Both the position numbers and the translations under genes were made by a program. The notes beneath the pieces were generated by a model that was not told where the DNA came from, searched no databases, and was given only the letters and a program-made list of their open reading frames with translations. A stretch of 64,000 nt of DNA. It comes from Streptomyces sp. WAC05374 (lineage in GTDB: Bacteria; Actinomycetota; Actinomycetes; Streptomycetales; Streptomycetaceae). The stretch lies in the NCBI RefSeq assembly GCF_004353505.1, contig NZ_SMNQ01000013.1:62001-126000 (forward strand). Direction: 5' to 3'. Of the stretch, positions 17,615 through 25,071 are shown piece after piece; position 1 is the stretch's first letter; each line of letters opens with the position of its first letter.

Positions 17615-17628
17615 AAGGAAGCAGCACC

Positions 17629-19692
17629 ATGGCCGTCACCGCGACCACCCCCGCCACCCGTCCGCCGGCGCCCCCGTCCCGCACGGGCGCGGCCGCGGTG
17701 ACGGCCGCCCTGCTCCTCGTCGTCGCGGGTCTCGCACTCGTCGACATCACCCAGGGCACCGCCTCCGTCGGCGCCTCCGAGGTCCTCAAGGCCCTCACCG
17801 GACGCGCCGACGCCGCCGACGCGTCCGTCGTCGTCGCCTCACGGCTGCCGAGGATGACGGCGGGGCTGCTCGTCGGGGTCGTCCTCGGCATGGCGGGCGC
17901 CGCCCTCCAGGCCATCAGCCGCAACGTCCTGGCCGCGCCCGACACCCTCGCCGTCAACGCCGGCTCCTACTTCGCCCTCGGGCTCACCGCCGCCACCGGC
18001 CTCTCCCTCCCGCTGTTCGCCTCCTCCGGCATCGCCTTCGCCGGCGGACTCACCGCCGCGGCCGTCGTGCTCGGCCTGTCCGGCCTGGGCACCGGCACCA
18101 TCCGCCTCGTGCTGGCCGGCAGCGCCCTGACCCTCGGCCTGACCGCCATGACCGAGGGAGTGGTCCTGCTCTTCCCGCAGGAGGCGGAGGGCGTCTACCA
18201 CTGGAACCAGGGAAGCATCTCCCAGAACGGTTTCGACGGCGTCCTGCAGATGGCGCCCATCGCTCTCGCCGGCCTCCTCGGGCTGCTGCTCCTCGCCCGC
18301 CGGGTCGACGCACTGGCCCTCGGCGACGACGCCGCCCGCGGCCTCGGCGTACCCGTCCGCGCCACCCGCGTGACCGCCGTCGTCCTCGCCGCCCTGCTCT
18401 CCGCGGCCGCCGTCACCCTGGCCGGACCGGTCGGCTTCGTCGGCCTGTGCGCCCCGGCACTCGTCCGTCCCCTCGCCCGCCGGTTCCGCGGCTTCGCGCA
18501 GTCCCGTGCCGGCATCCCGGTCGCCGGTCTCGTCGGCGCCGGACTCGTGCTCGGCGCGGACGTGCTGCTGCGCACCCTCGTGCCGGCCGAGACGGCCGTC
18601 GCCGTGCCCACCGGCGTCGTCACCAGCCTGGTCGGAGCCGTCTTCGTGACGGTCATGGCCGCACGGCTGCGGGACACCAGCGGTGTCGCCCCCGACCGGC
18701 TGCGCATCAGGAGCCGCACCGTCTTCCTCGCCGTCACGTCCGCCCTGGTCGCGGTACTCGTGGGCGTGGTCATCGCGGCCGTCCTCCTCGGCGACGCCAA
18801 GCTGCTCCTCGGCGACGTGACCAACTGGGCACTGGGCCGGGCCGGACAGACCGTCGGCTTCGTCCTGGACACCCGCGTGCCCCGGGTCCTCGCCGCCCTC
18901 CTCGCGGGCGCCGCCCTCGCCCTGGCCGGGACGCTCGTCCAGGCCGTGACCCGCAACCCCCTCGCCGAACCCGGCATCATGGGCGTCTCCGGCGGTGCCG
19001 CCCTCGGCGCCGTGCTCCTCGTGACCACCGTGCCCATGGCGAGCGGCTGGGGCGTGGCCGGTGCCGCGTTCGCGGGTGCCGCCGCCGCCTCCGTCCTGCT
19101 CTTCGGGCTCGCCGCGCGCAACGGGTTCCAGCAGACCCGGCTCGTGCTCGTCGGGTTCGCCATCCACTCGGGGGCGGCCGCACTGGTCAGCCTGCTCATC
19201 ATCCTCACCGACCCGTTCAACGCCACCAAGGCGCTCACCTGGCTGTCCGGCTCCACCTACGGCCGGACCCTGCCCGACCTGCTGCCCCTCGCCGTCGCCC
19301 TCACCGTGGGCGTGGCCGTCGCGGTCGCCCGGCGCACCGAACTCGACCTCGTCTCCCTCGACGAGGACACCCCCAGGCTCCTCGGCCTCGACCTCGGACG
19401 CGGACGTCTCGGCTTCCTCGTACTGAGCGTCCTGCTCAGCGCCACCGCCGTGGCCGCCGCCGGCACCATCGGCTTCGTGGGCCTCGTCGCCCCGCACGCG
19501 GCCCGTGCCCTCGTGGGACGCCGGCACGCCCGCGTGGTGCCGGTCGCGGTGCTCCTCGGCGCCGTCCTCGTGTGCACCGCCGACCTGGCGGGCCGCACCG
19601 TGATCGCACCGGCGCAGCTCGGCGCCGGTCTGATGACCGCGGTGATCGGTACGCCGTACTTCCTCTACCTGCTGGTGCGCAGCCGCCGGTAG
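17629..19692 (+). CDS. Double-length FecCD-type siderophore permease (FhuB-like fusion)
   Basis: 687 residues, twice the usual FecC or FecD length. Two homologous halves (about 20-345 and 355-687) each have about 9-10 transmembrane helices. Each has the family motif: LPRMTAGLLVGVVLGMAGAALQAISRNVLA in the first and the equivalent LPR-like VPRVLAALLAGAALALAGTLVQAVTRNPLAEP in the second. Each also has a GPVGFVGL or GTIGFVGL coupling motif. The fused form replaces a heterodimer, as in FhuB. The ATG at 17629 lies after GAAGGA, 14 bp past the lipoprotein stop. A strong hairpin follows. Confidence 0.93.
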   Translation: MAVTATTPATRPPAPPSRTGAAAVTAALLLVVAGLALVDITQGTASVGASEVLKALTGRADAADASVVVASRLPRMTAGLLVGVVLGMAGAALQAISRNVLAAPDTLAVNAGSYFALGLTAATGLSLPLFASSGIAFAGGLTAAAVVLGLSGLGTGTIRLVLAGSALTLGLTAMTEGVVLLFPQEAEGVYHWNQGSISQNGFDGVLQMAPIALAGLLGLLLLARRVDALALGDDAARGLGVPVRATRVTAVVLAALLSAAAVTLAGPVGFVGLCAPALVRPLARRFRGFAQSRAGIPVAGLVGAGLVLGADVLLRTLVPAETAVAVPTGVVTSLVGAVFVTVMAARLRDTSGVAPDRLRIRSRTVFLAVTSALVAVLVGVVIAAVLLGDAKLLLGDVTNWALGRAGQTVGFVLDTRVPRVLAALLAGAALALAGTLVQAVTRNPLAEPGIMGVSGGAALGAVLLVTTVPMASGWGVAGAAFAGAAAASVLLFGLAARNGFQQTRLVLVGFAIHSGAAALVSLLIILTDPFNATKALTWLSGSTYGRTLPDLLPLAVALTVGVAVAVARRTELDLVSLDEDTPRLLGLDLGRGRLGFLVLSVLLSATAVAAAGTIGFVGLVAPHAARALVGRRHARVVPVAVLLGAVLVCTADLAGRTVIAPAQLGAGLMTAVIGTPYFLYLLVRSRR

Positions 19693-19701
19693 ACAGGCGC
19701 C

Positions 19702-19738
19702 GCGACCGCCGCCGCGTGAGCCGGGCGGCGGCGGTCGC
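19702..19738. terminator. Bidirectional terminator between convergent genes
   Basis: A perfect 14-bp GC-only inverted repeat (19702-19715 and 19725-19738, 9-base loop) lies between the permease stop and the stop of the leftward NTF2-fold gene, so it can serve both transcripts. Confidence 0.7.
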
Positions 19739-19777
19739 CGGTGAGGGCCGCCGACGCTCCTCGGGTCTCCGGGGCGG

Positions 19778-20209
19778 TCACATGCCCGGGGGCAGCCAGG
19801 CCTGGAGCGTCTTCGGGTCGATGGGCAGCGAGATGTGCTCGTGGGTGATCAGCCAACGGTCGTCCGACCGGCGGAAGCAGACGCTGGAGCGCACCCATAT
19901 CCCCATGTTCATCCCGTTCTTGCGGGTTCCCGAGTCCAGGTGCAGCATGTGCGCGAAGGCGATGTCCGCGTCGGTGCTCGCGACCGTGAGGGCGTGGGTC
20001 TCCAGGCCGATCGGGCCCTCGTACTCGCCGAACCACCGCAGGAAGTTGGCGCGGACCTCGTCGGGGCCCGTGAACTGGAGCGGGGGGACGGCGTCGTAGT
20101 AGACGATGTCGTCGGAGTAGTGGGACATGAGCCGGTCGATGTCCTTGCTCCGGCTGGCCTCGACGCGGCTTTCCAGCAGGGCCCTGATGTCGGCTTCGTA
20201 CGTCGTCAT
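19778..20209 (-). CDS. NTF2/SnoaL-like small protein (DUF4440-type)
   Basis: 143 residues with the cone-shaped NTF2-like pattern: an N-terminal helix (IRALLESRVEASRSKDIDRLMSHYSDD), then IVYYDAVPPLQFTGPDEVRANF and strands ending in WLITHEHISLP. Such proteins bind small ligands or act as steroid-isomerase-like enzymes; here the substrate is unknown. The ATG at 20209 has GAGGAGA close upstream. It is the second gene behind the flavoprotein (41-bp gap) and so is probably transcribed from the ECF41-type promoter at 20960-20990. The sigma factor across the divergent region carries the same fold as its own C-terminal domain. Confidence 0.85.
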   Translation of the reverse strand: MTTYEADIRALLESRVEASRSKDIDRLMSHYSDDIVYYDAVPPLQFTGPDEVRANFLRWFGEYEGPIGLETHALTVASTDADIAFAHMLHLDSGTRKNGMNMGIWVRSSVCFRRSDDRWLITHEHISLPIDPKTLQAWLPPGM

Positions 20210-20250
20210 GGTCTCTCCTCGGTGGATGGACGGGGTGAGGGGTTGTCGCC

Positions 20251-20892
20251 TCACCGGGTAGGACCGGACTGCCCGCCGATGTGTGAGGCGCCGCGGCCGG
20301 CCTTGAGCGCTGCGGCCGTCCCGACGGCGCGTCGGGCCTGGTGGCGGGCGGCTTCGAGGGGGACGTCGCCGGGCGCGCCGGTGCCCGCCACGTGGGAGGT
20401 GCCGTAGGGATTGCCCATCGTGAACTGGACCGGGTCGGTGTAGCCGGGGGGCACGATGACGCCGCCCCAGTGGTAGAAGGTGTTGGCCAGCGCCAGCAGC
20501 GTGGACTCCTGGCCGCCGTGGGCGGAGTTGGAGGCGGTGAACGCCGAGTAGACCTTGTCCGCGAGCCCGCCCCGGAACCACAGCGGGCCGGTGGTGTCGA
20601 TGAACGCCCGGAGCTGGCTCGCCGGGTTGCCGAAGCGCGTGGGCGTGCCGAACAGGACCACGTCGGCCCACTCCAGGTCCTCGTGGGCGGCCTCGGTGAC
20701 GTCGGCGGTGTCCCGCACGTGCCGGGCCCACTCCGGGTGGGCGCCGACCGTGTGGGGCGGGGCGGTTTCGGCGACCTTGCGCAGGCGTACACGGGCGCCG
20801 GCCTCGGCCGCGCCCTCGGCGGCGGCCTCAGCCAGGGCGTGTACGACGCCGGTGGTGCTGTAGTAGATGATGGCCGCGTTGACGGGTTCCAT
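20251..20892 (-). CDS. WrbA-like flavodoxin-fold NAD(P)H:quinone oxidoreductase
   Basis: 213 residues. The FMN phosphate loop is YYSTTGVVHALA. The second signature VVLFGTPTRFGNPASQLRAFIDTTG and the flavin-side motif TASNSAHGGQESTLLAL are those of WrbA. WrbA proteins are FMN-dependent two-electron quinone reductases linked to oxidative stress. The C-terminal 30 residues are longer than usual and Ala/Arg/Gly-rich. It is divergent from the ECF41-like sigma factor and has an ECF41-type promoter 70 bp upstream, so it is the probable main target. Confidence 0.88.
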   Translation of the reverse strand: MEPVNAAIIYYSTTGVVHALAEAAAEGAAEAGARVRLRKVAETAPPHTVGAHPEWARHVRDTADVTEAAHEDLEWADVVLFGTPTRFGNPASQLRAFIDTTGPLWFRGGLADKVYSAFTASNSAHGGQESTLLALANTFYHWGGVIVPPGYTDPVQFTMGNPYGTSHVAGTGAPGDVPLEAARHQARRAVGTAAALKAGRGASHIGGQSGPTR

Positions 20893-20959
20893 GATCGCGT
20901 ACCGGTCCTTCCGTGTGCCGTCCGGTGGGTGTCGCGCGGAGCGGACACCGCTCCGCCCC

Positions 20960-20990
20960 CTACGACCGAGCAGACCGGCGCGGTGTGAGG
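20960..20990 (-). promoter_or_regulatory. ECF41-like promoter for the WrbA-like operon
   Basis: On the minus strand CCTCACA (20984-20990) is followed after exactly 16 bases by GGTCGTA (20961-20967). The same element occurs on the plus strand 12 bp away in the other direction. The known ECF41 promoter is TGTCACA-N16-CGTC, so both boxes and the spacer match well. Confidence 0.75.
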
Positions 20991-21001
20991 CGGGGCGGCG
21001 G

Positions 21002-21032
21002 CCTCACATTCCGAGGGGCTGTCCGGTCGTAC
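21002..21032 (+). promoter_or_regulatory. ECF41-like promoter for the sigma factor gene (autoregulation)
   Basis: CCTCACA (21002-21008), 16 bases, GGTCGTA (21025-21031). Same sequence and spacing as the divergent promoter at 20960-20990. The two -35 boxes form the arms of TGTGAGGC-N9-GCCTCACA (20984-21008). Confidence 0.75.
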
Positions 21033-21073
21033 TCACCGACAGCGCACGCGACACGAGAAAAACGGGGGACGGC

Positions 21074-21982
21074 ATGCCCGATCCGAGCCCGGCCGCGCTC
21101 ATGGCGGAGCGGCGGCGGCTGATCAATCTGGCCTATCGGCTCCTCGGCTCCCTCTCGGAGGCCGAGGACGTCGTCCAGGAGACCTATGTCCGCTGGTACG
21201 CCATGTCCCGCGAGCGGCAGGAGGCCGTCGAGTCGGTCGGCGGCTGGCTGACGACGGTCGCCACCCGCATCTGCCTCAACCTCCTCGGCTCGGCGCGGGC
21301 CCGGCGCGAGCAGTACGTGGGGCACTGGATTCCCGAGCCGCTGCCGGAACCCACCGAGCGGCTCGACGGGCCGTCGGGTGCCACGACCGGCGACCCGGCC
21401 GACCGCGTCACCCTGGACGAGTCGGTCAACATGGCCTTCCTCGTCGTCCTGGAGGCCATGACGCCGGCCGAACGCGTCGCGTTCGTCCTCCACGACGTCT
21501 TCCGCTACCCCTTCGCCGAAGTGGCCGGCATCGTCGGCCGCAGCCCCGCCGCCTGCCGCCAGCTCGCCTCCTCGGCCCGCCGCCGGCTCCGCGACGCCCG
21601 GCCCTCCTCCGGGCCGGTGCCGGCCGACAGGGCCGCCGGCATCGTCAGGGACTTCAAGCGGGCCTGGGAGGCCAAGGACATCGGCGCCCTCATCGGGCTC
21701 CTCGATCCCGCCGTGACAGCGGTCGGTGACGGAGGCGGCCGTGTCACCGCGCTGCCGTACCCGGTCGAAGGCGGCGAGCAGGTGGCGCGCTTCCTGGTCG
21801 GCATCGCCACCAGGGTGCCCGGCCTGACGCTCGTCGAACGCACCGTCAACGGCCGCCCCGGGCTGCTGGCGCGGCACGCCGGGGCCACCGTCGCGGTGTA
21901 CGCCTTCGACGTCGCCGACGGCCGCGTCACGCACATCTGGGGCGTACTGAACCCGGAGAAGCTCCGGCAGTGGACCACGTGA
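21074..21982 (+). CDS. ECF41/SigJ-type sigma factor with C-terminal NTF2-like domain
   Basis: 302 residues. Sigma region 2 (LINLAYRLLGSLSEAEDVVQETYVRW) and region 4 (MTPAERVAFVLHDVFRYPFAEVAGIVGRSPAACRQLASSARRRL) are clear. The linker contains REQYVGHWIPEPL, typical of SigJ/ECF41. The C-terminal domain (about 195-302) is NTF2-like and keeps the ECF41 markers DGGGR and a final NPEKL (usual NPDKL). In this family the C-terminal domain controls sigma activity in place of an anti-sigma factor. The ATG at 21074 has GGGGGA upstream. The divergent partner is usually an oxidoreductase or carboxymuconolactone-decarboxylase-like gene; here it is WrbA-like plus an NTF2 protein. Confidence 0.9.
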   Translation: MPDPSPAALMAERRRLINLAYRLLGSLSEAEDVVQETYVRWYAMSRERQEAVESVGGWLTTVATRICLNLLGSARARREQYVGHWIPEPLPEPTERLDGPSGATTGDPADRVTLDESVNMAFLVVLEAMTPAERVAFVLHDVFRYPFAEVAGIVGRSPAACRQLASSARRRLRDARPSSGPVPADRAAGIVRDFKRAWEAKDIGALIGLLDPAVTAVGDGGGRVTALPYPVEGGEQVARFLVGIATRVPGLTLVERTVNGRPGLLARHAGATVAVYAFDVADGRVTHIWGVLNPEKLRQWTT

Positions 21983-22145
21983 CGGGCCGGGCGGTCAGAT
22001 GATCACCGTACGGTCGCCGGGGCCGGCGGCAACGGCCCGTGTGGGCACTCATGTTCCCATCTGGTAGTCAAGTTCACGCCTTGCGGCGTATGCCCCTTTG
22101 CTCAACCATGTTGCGCGGAAGCCGGACGTCCGGGAGGGGGACGGA

Positions 22146-22901
22146 ATGCTGGGTGCGGAGATATCGCGGGGGCGAGGCGGGACGGCGATGCGGCCGGTGG
22201 GGGGTGTCTACCCGCGTGGGACGCTGCTGTGGGAGCTGGACGGCGTGACGGACGGGGAAGGCGCCGATGCGGCGCGGGCGGCACTGATGCGGACGGGGAC
22301 GGGGCACACGTACGAAGCCGGCGAGATCATGCTGCTGGCGGGGGCCACGGACACGTTCGTTCTCGTCCTGCTGAGCGGCTTCGCCAAGGTCACCACCACC
22401 GACGGCCGGGACGCGGCCGTGCTGGTGGACATCCGGGCGGGCGGTGATGTCGTGGGGGAGACCGCGGCGTTCGACAACGAGCCCCGCTCGGCCACGGTCA
22501 CGGCGTTCGAGAAGGTGCGGGCCCGGCGGATATCGCAGGACGAGTGGCTGGGGTGGATGGCCCGGCACCGGGCCGCCGGTCTGGCGGTCAGCCGCAGCCT
22601 CGCGCATCGCAGCCGTACGGCGGTCCGCCGGCGTACGCAGTTCACCCGGGGCCCCGTCATCGCGCGGCTGTGCCGGGCCGTGCTCGACCTGACCGAGCAG
22701 TACGGAGTCCGCACCCCGGAGGGGCTGTCCGTCCGGCCCGGGCTCACCCACGCGGAGTGGGGCGAGCTGATCGGGGCGCGCGAGCGCCGCGTACAGCACG
22801 CCTTGCAGGAGCTGAGGACCGCGGAGGCGGTCAGCTACGGGCGCTGCCGTCTGACCGTGCGCTCGGTCTCCGCCCTGCGGAGCATCGCCGTCGACCAGTG
22901 A
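22146..22901 (+). CDS. Crp/Fnr-family cyclic-nucleotide-type transcriptional regulator
   Basis: 251 residues. Residues about 45-150 form a cNMP-binding beta-barrel: YEAGEIMLLAGA, then LLSGFAKV, then a phosphate-binding cassette GETAAFDNEPRSATVTA that keeps the Glu and the Arg-Ser-Ala of true cyclic-nucleotide binders. Residues about 190-245 form a winged helix-turn-helix with LTHAEWGELIGARERRVQHALQEL. The ATG at 22146 follows a GGGAGGGGGACGGA stretch; the ATG at 22098 lacks one. It stands 257 bp before a GTPase/protease/cyclase-like gene row on the same strand. Sensing the product of the cyclase-like protein (30752-32077) is an attractive inference but not shown. Confidence 0.88.
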   Translation: MLGAEISRGRGGTAMRPVGGVYPRGTLLWELDGVTDGEGADAARAALMRTGTGHTYEAGEIMLLAGATDTFVLVLLSGFAKVTTTDGRDAAVLVDIRAGGDVVGETAAFDNEPRSATVTAFEKVRARRISQDEWLGWMARHRAAGLAVSRSLAHRSRTAVRRRTQFTRGPVIARLCRAVLDLTEQYGVRTPEGLSVRPGLTHAEWGELIGARERRVQHALQELRTAEAVSYGRCRLTVRSVSALRSIAVDQ

Positions 22902-23158
22902 GCGCGTGACCCCGTCAGGGCCCGGCGGACACCCGTCCGCCGGGTCCGGGCGGCCGGAACGTTTCTGTGCCCGACGGCTCACCGGGCGGCCCACCGGATG
23001 TCGCACCGGTATCCCACCGAACCCGCACTGCGACCGGTTCGCGCGCCCGCCGAAGCGCTCTACTACCGGCAGGAGAACGGGGGGACCGTCGCGTGCGGCT
23101 CGCCGTACTCGCTCGTGCGCCAAGGAGACCGTCACCCGAAGCCAATGCGAGGCACCGC

Positions 23159-24319
23159 ATGCCGGCCATTCCCGTCACCGTGCTCGGCCCGTCCGGGTCC
23201 GGCAAGACCGTCTACCTCGCCAGTCTGTTCCGCAGACTCGCCATCCCCCGACCGGACACGGGGTTCCACGTCGAGCTGCCGCCCGACCAGTCGACCAGGC
23301 TGAACCGGATCTACCAGCAGATCTCCAGGCCCGACGCGTGGCCGGACCCCACCCGGCGGGCCGACGTCTCCGTGTGGGAGTTCACCTGCTCGGTCCGCAC
23401 GCCCCGGAACCAGATCTTCAGCCCCTTCTCCATCGAGTACCTGGACTACTCCGGTGAGACCCTCACCGAGCCGGACGGGCAGGCGGAGAGCGGCCGGCGC
23501 GTCCAGAGCCGGATCGAGGAGTCGGAGTTCCTCCTGGTGCTGCTCGACGGCATCAAAATCCTGCGCTGCTTCGAGGGCGACTACGAACTGGTCGACGAAC
23601 TCGTGCCGATCTTCGGCTACATGCAGAAGGCACGGGCCACCGTCCACTTCGTGATCACCAAGTGGGACGTCCTCGCGGCGGCGGGGCACACGGTGCAGGC
23701 CGTCATGGACTGCCTGCTGCGCAATCCGGACTTCAAGAACGCGGTCGCGGTCCAGCTCCGGAACACGAAGGGCACCACGGGAGTCCGCTTCCTTCCGGTC
23801 AGCTCCGTGGGACTGGACTTCGCCGTTCCCGGCCCCGACGGCACCATGGTCAAAAAGGGAGGGTTCCCCTCACCGCTGTACGTCGAAGTACCCTTCATGG
23901 CCGTCCTGCTGGACCTCTTCGAGAACCAGCTCCGGCAGATGGCCCGGCAGGCGACCCCCGAAACGCAGCAGATCACCCATCGCGCCCAGCGGCTCTCCTG
24001 GGTGCGCATGGTCAAGGACAGGATTCCGCTGGTCAAGACGTACCTGCACACGGTGGCGGCGACGTCACCCGTGATGCGGCTCGTGCGCGACCACATGGCC
24101 GACGCGCTCCTCACCTACGTGGAGACCCGCGTCGCCGCCTACGGCGACCGCGTCGAACAGGACATCGCCCGCCTGCGGGACCGCATGCTCAACGCCACGT
24201 CCGAGAAGGACGCGCTGAACGGCCTGGTCGCGCTGTTCCACGCCAAGCTCGCCGAGTTCGAGGCCGAGCACCCCGGTTCGCGGCTCATGGAGGAGGAATC
24301 GTCATGGACCACGGCGTGA
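23159..24319 (+). CDS. TRAFAC-like GTPase of a predicted conflict system
   Basis: 386 residues. The P-loop GPSGSGKT is at residues 10-17, a DxxG motif (DYSG) at about residue 100, and a TKWD base-recognition motif at about residue 165, together indicating GTP rather than ATP binding. The C-terminal 150 residues are mainly helical and include a hydrophobic, basic segment before VTSPVMRLVRDHMAD. The ATG at 23159 sits just before the P-loop strand, as in relatives; the longer frame from 22967 would add a low-complexity Arg-rich leader. It overlaps the next gene by 16 bp. GTPases of this kind accompany CHAT and caspase-like proteases in actinobacterial loci predicted to act in defence or self-killing. 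Confidence 0.8.
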   Translation: MPAIPVTVLGPSGSGKTVYLASLFRRLAIPRPDTGFHVELPPDQSTRLNRIYQQISRPDAWPDPTRRADVSVWEFTCSVRTPRNQIFSPFSIEYLDYSGETLTEPDGQAESGRRVQSRIEESEFLLVLLDGIKILRCFEGDYELVDELVPIFGYMQKARATVHFVITKWDVLAAAGHTVQAVMDCLLRNPDFKNAVAVQLRNTKGTTGVRFLPVSSVGLDFAVPGPDGTMVKKGGFPSPLYVEVPFMAVLLDLFENQLRQMARQATPETQQITHRAQRLSWVRMVKDRIPLVKTYLHTVAATSPVMRLVRDHMADALLTYVETRVAAYGDRVEQDIARLRDRMLNATSEKDALNGLVALFHAKLAEFEAEHPGSRLMEEESSWTTA

Positions 24320-25071
24320 ACGCCCAGGGCACGCGCGTATGGCCGTTCGCCGTCACGCGGTCCGTCACCACCGGCTTCCGGGTCGTCGTCGCCCCGGACT
24401 TCCTCGTGGACGGCGGCAGGTACTCCCTGCTCCACGACGCCACGGCCGGCGACGTCACCGAGGACGCCGTCTACTGGTGCGAGTACCACGGGCGCGAGTC
24501 CGAGAAGCTGTGGCTGCTGTACCGGGTCGTGTACCTGAAGGCGGCCGACGTCGGCCTGGAGGGCGACTACGCGATGAGCGGACCGCGACGCACCCCGCTG
24601 ATCGAGGGGGTCGTCTGCCGGACGGCGCCGACGTCGCTCGCCACCCAGGAGCTCTTCGCGGAGGTCCACCGCCGGTGCGCGGCGGAGGTACGGGCGTTCT
24701 TCGAGGCCGACACGACCGGTCATCCCGTCACCCCCTCCCGGGCGTTCGGCGCCCCGGCGGCCGGCACGCCCATGACGGTCAGGGAACTCGACGCGTACCG
24801 CGCGGAAGGGAGCGACTCGACGGCCCCGCGCGGCCGTCGCCCATCGCGAGCCCGCCGACTCGCCGCGCGACTCCTCGCCGCCGCCCGCTCAGCCCTCGGC
24901 CTGCGCCCTGCTCGACGCACTCACGGACCAACTGCTGTACGCGCTGAACCTCTGCCTCGAAACACTGGAACGGCACGCCCGGCACCGGGCTGGCCCCGAC
25001 GAGCGGCGGGAGCCGCCGGCCTGATCGTCCTGGGCGTCGTGGTCGCCCTCGTCGTCAGGAAGTTCAAGTGA
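24304..25071 (+). CDS. Hypothetical protein with C-terminal membrane anchor
   Basis: 255 residues. Residues about 1-150 form an unrecognised alpha/beta domain with several Trp and Tyr (VYWCEYHGRESEKLWLLYRVVYL). A charged Arg/Pro-rich region follows, and the protein ends with one hydrophobic helix and a basic tip (about 232-255, LIVLGVVVALVVRKFK), a tail anchor. GAGGAGGAA precedes the ATG. The stop overlaps the GTG of the CHAT gene (GTGA). Oddity: between about 24835 and 24990 the annotated frame has poor third-position G/C, while the +1 frame has strong bias and reads as a plausible helix (ALLDALTDQLLYALNLCLE). The bias then returns to the annotated frame for the anchor. Two compensating indels, or sequence errors, are possible. 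Confidence 0.65.
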   Translation: MDHGVNAQGTRVWPFAVTRSVTTGFRVVVAPDFLVDGGRYSLLHDATAGDVTEDAVYWCEYHGRESEKLWLLYRVVYLKAADVGLEGDYAMSGPRRTPLIEGVVCRTAPTSLATQELFAEVHRRCAAEVRAFFEADTTGHPVTPSRAFGAPAAGTPMTVRELDAYRAEGSDSTAPRGRRPSRARRLAARLLAAARSALGLRPARRTHGPTAVRAEPLPRNTGTARPAPGWPRRAAGAAGLIVLGVVVALVVRKFK

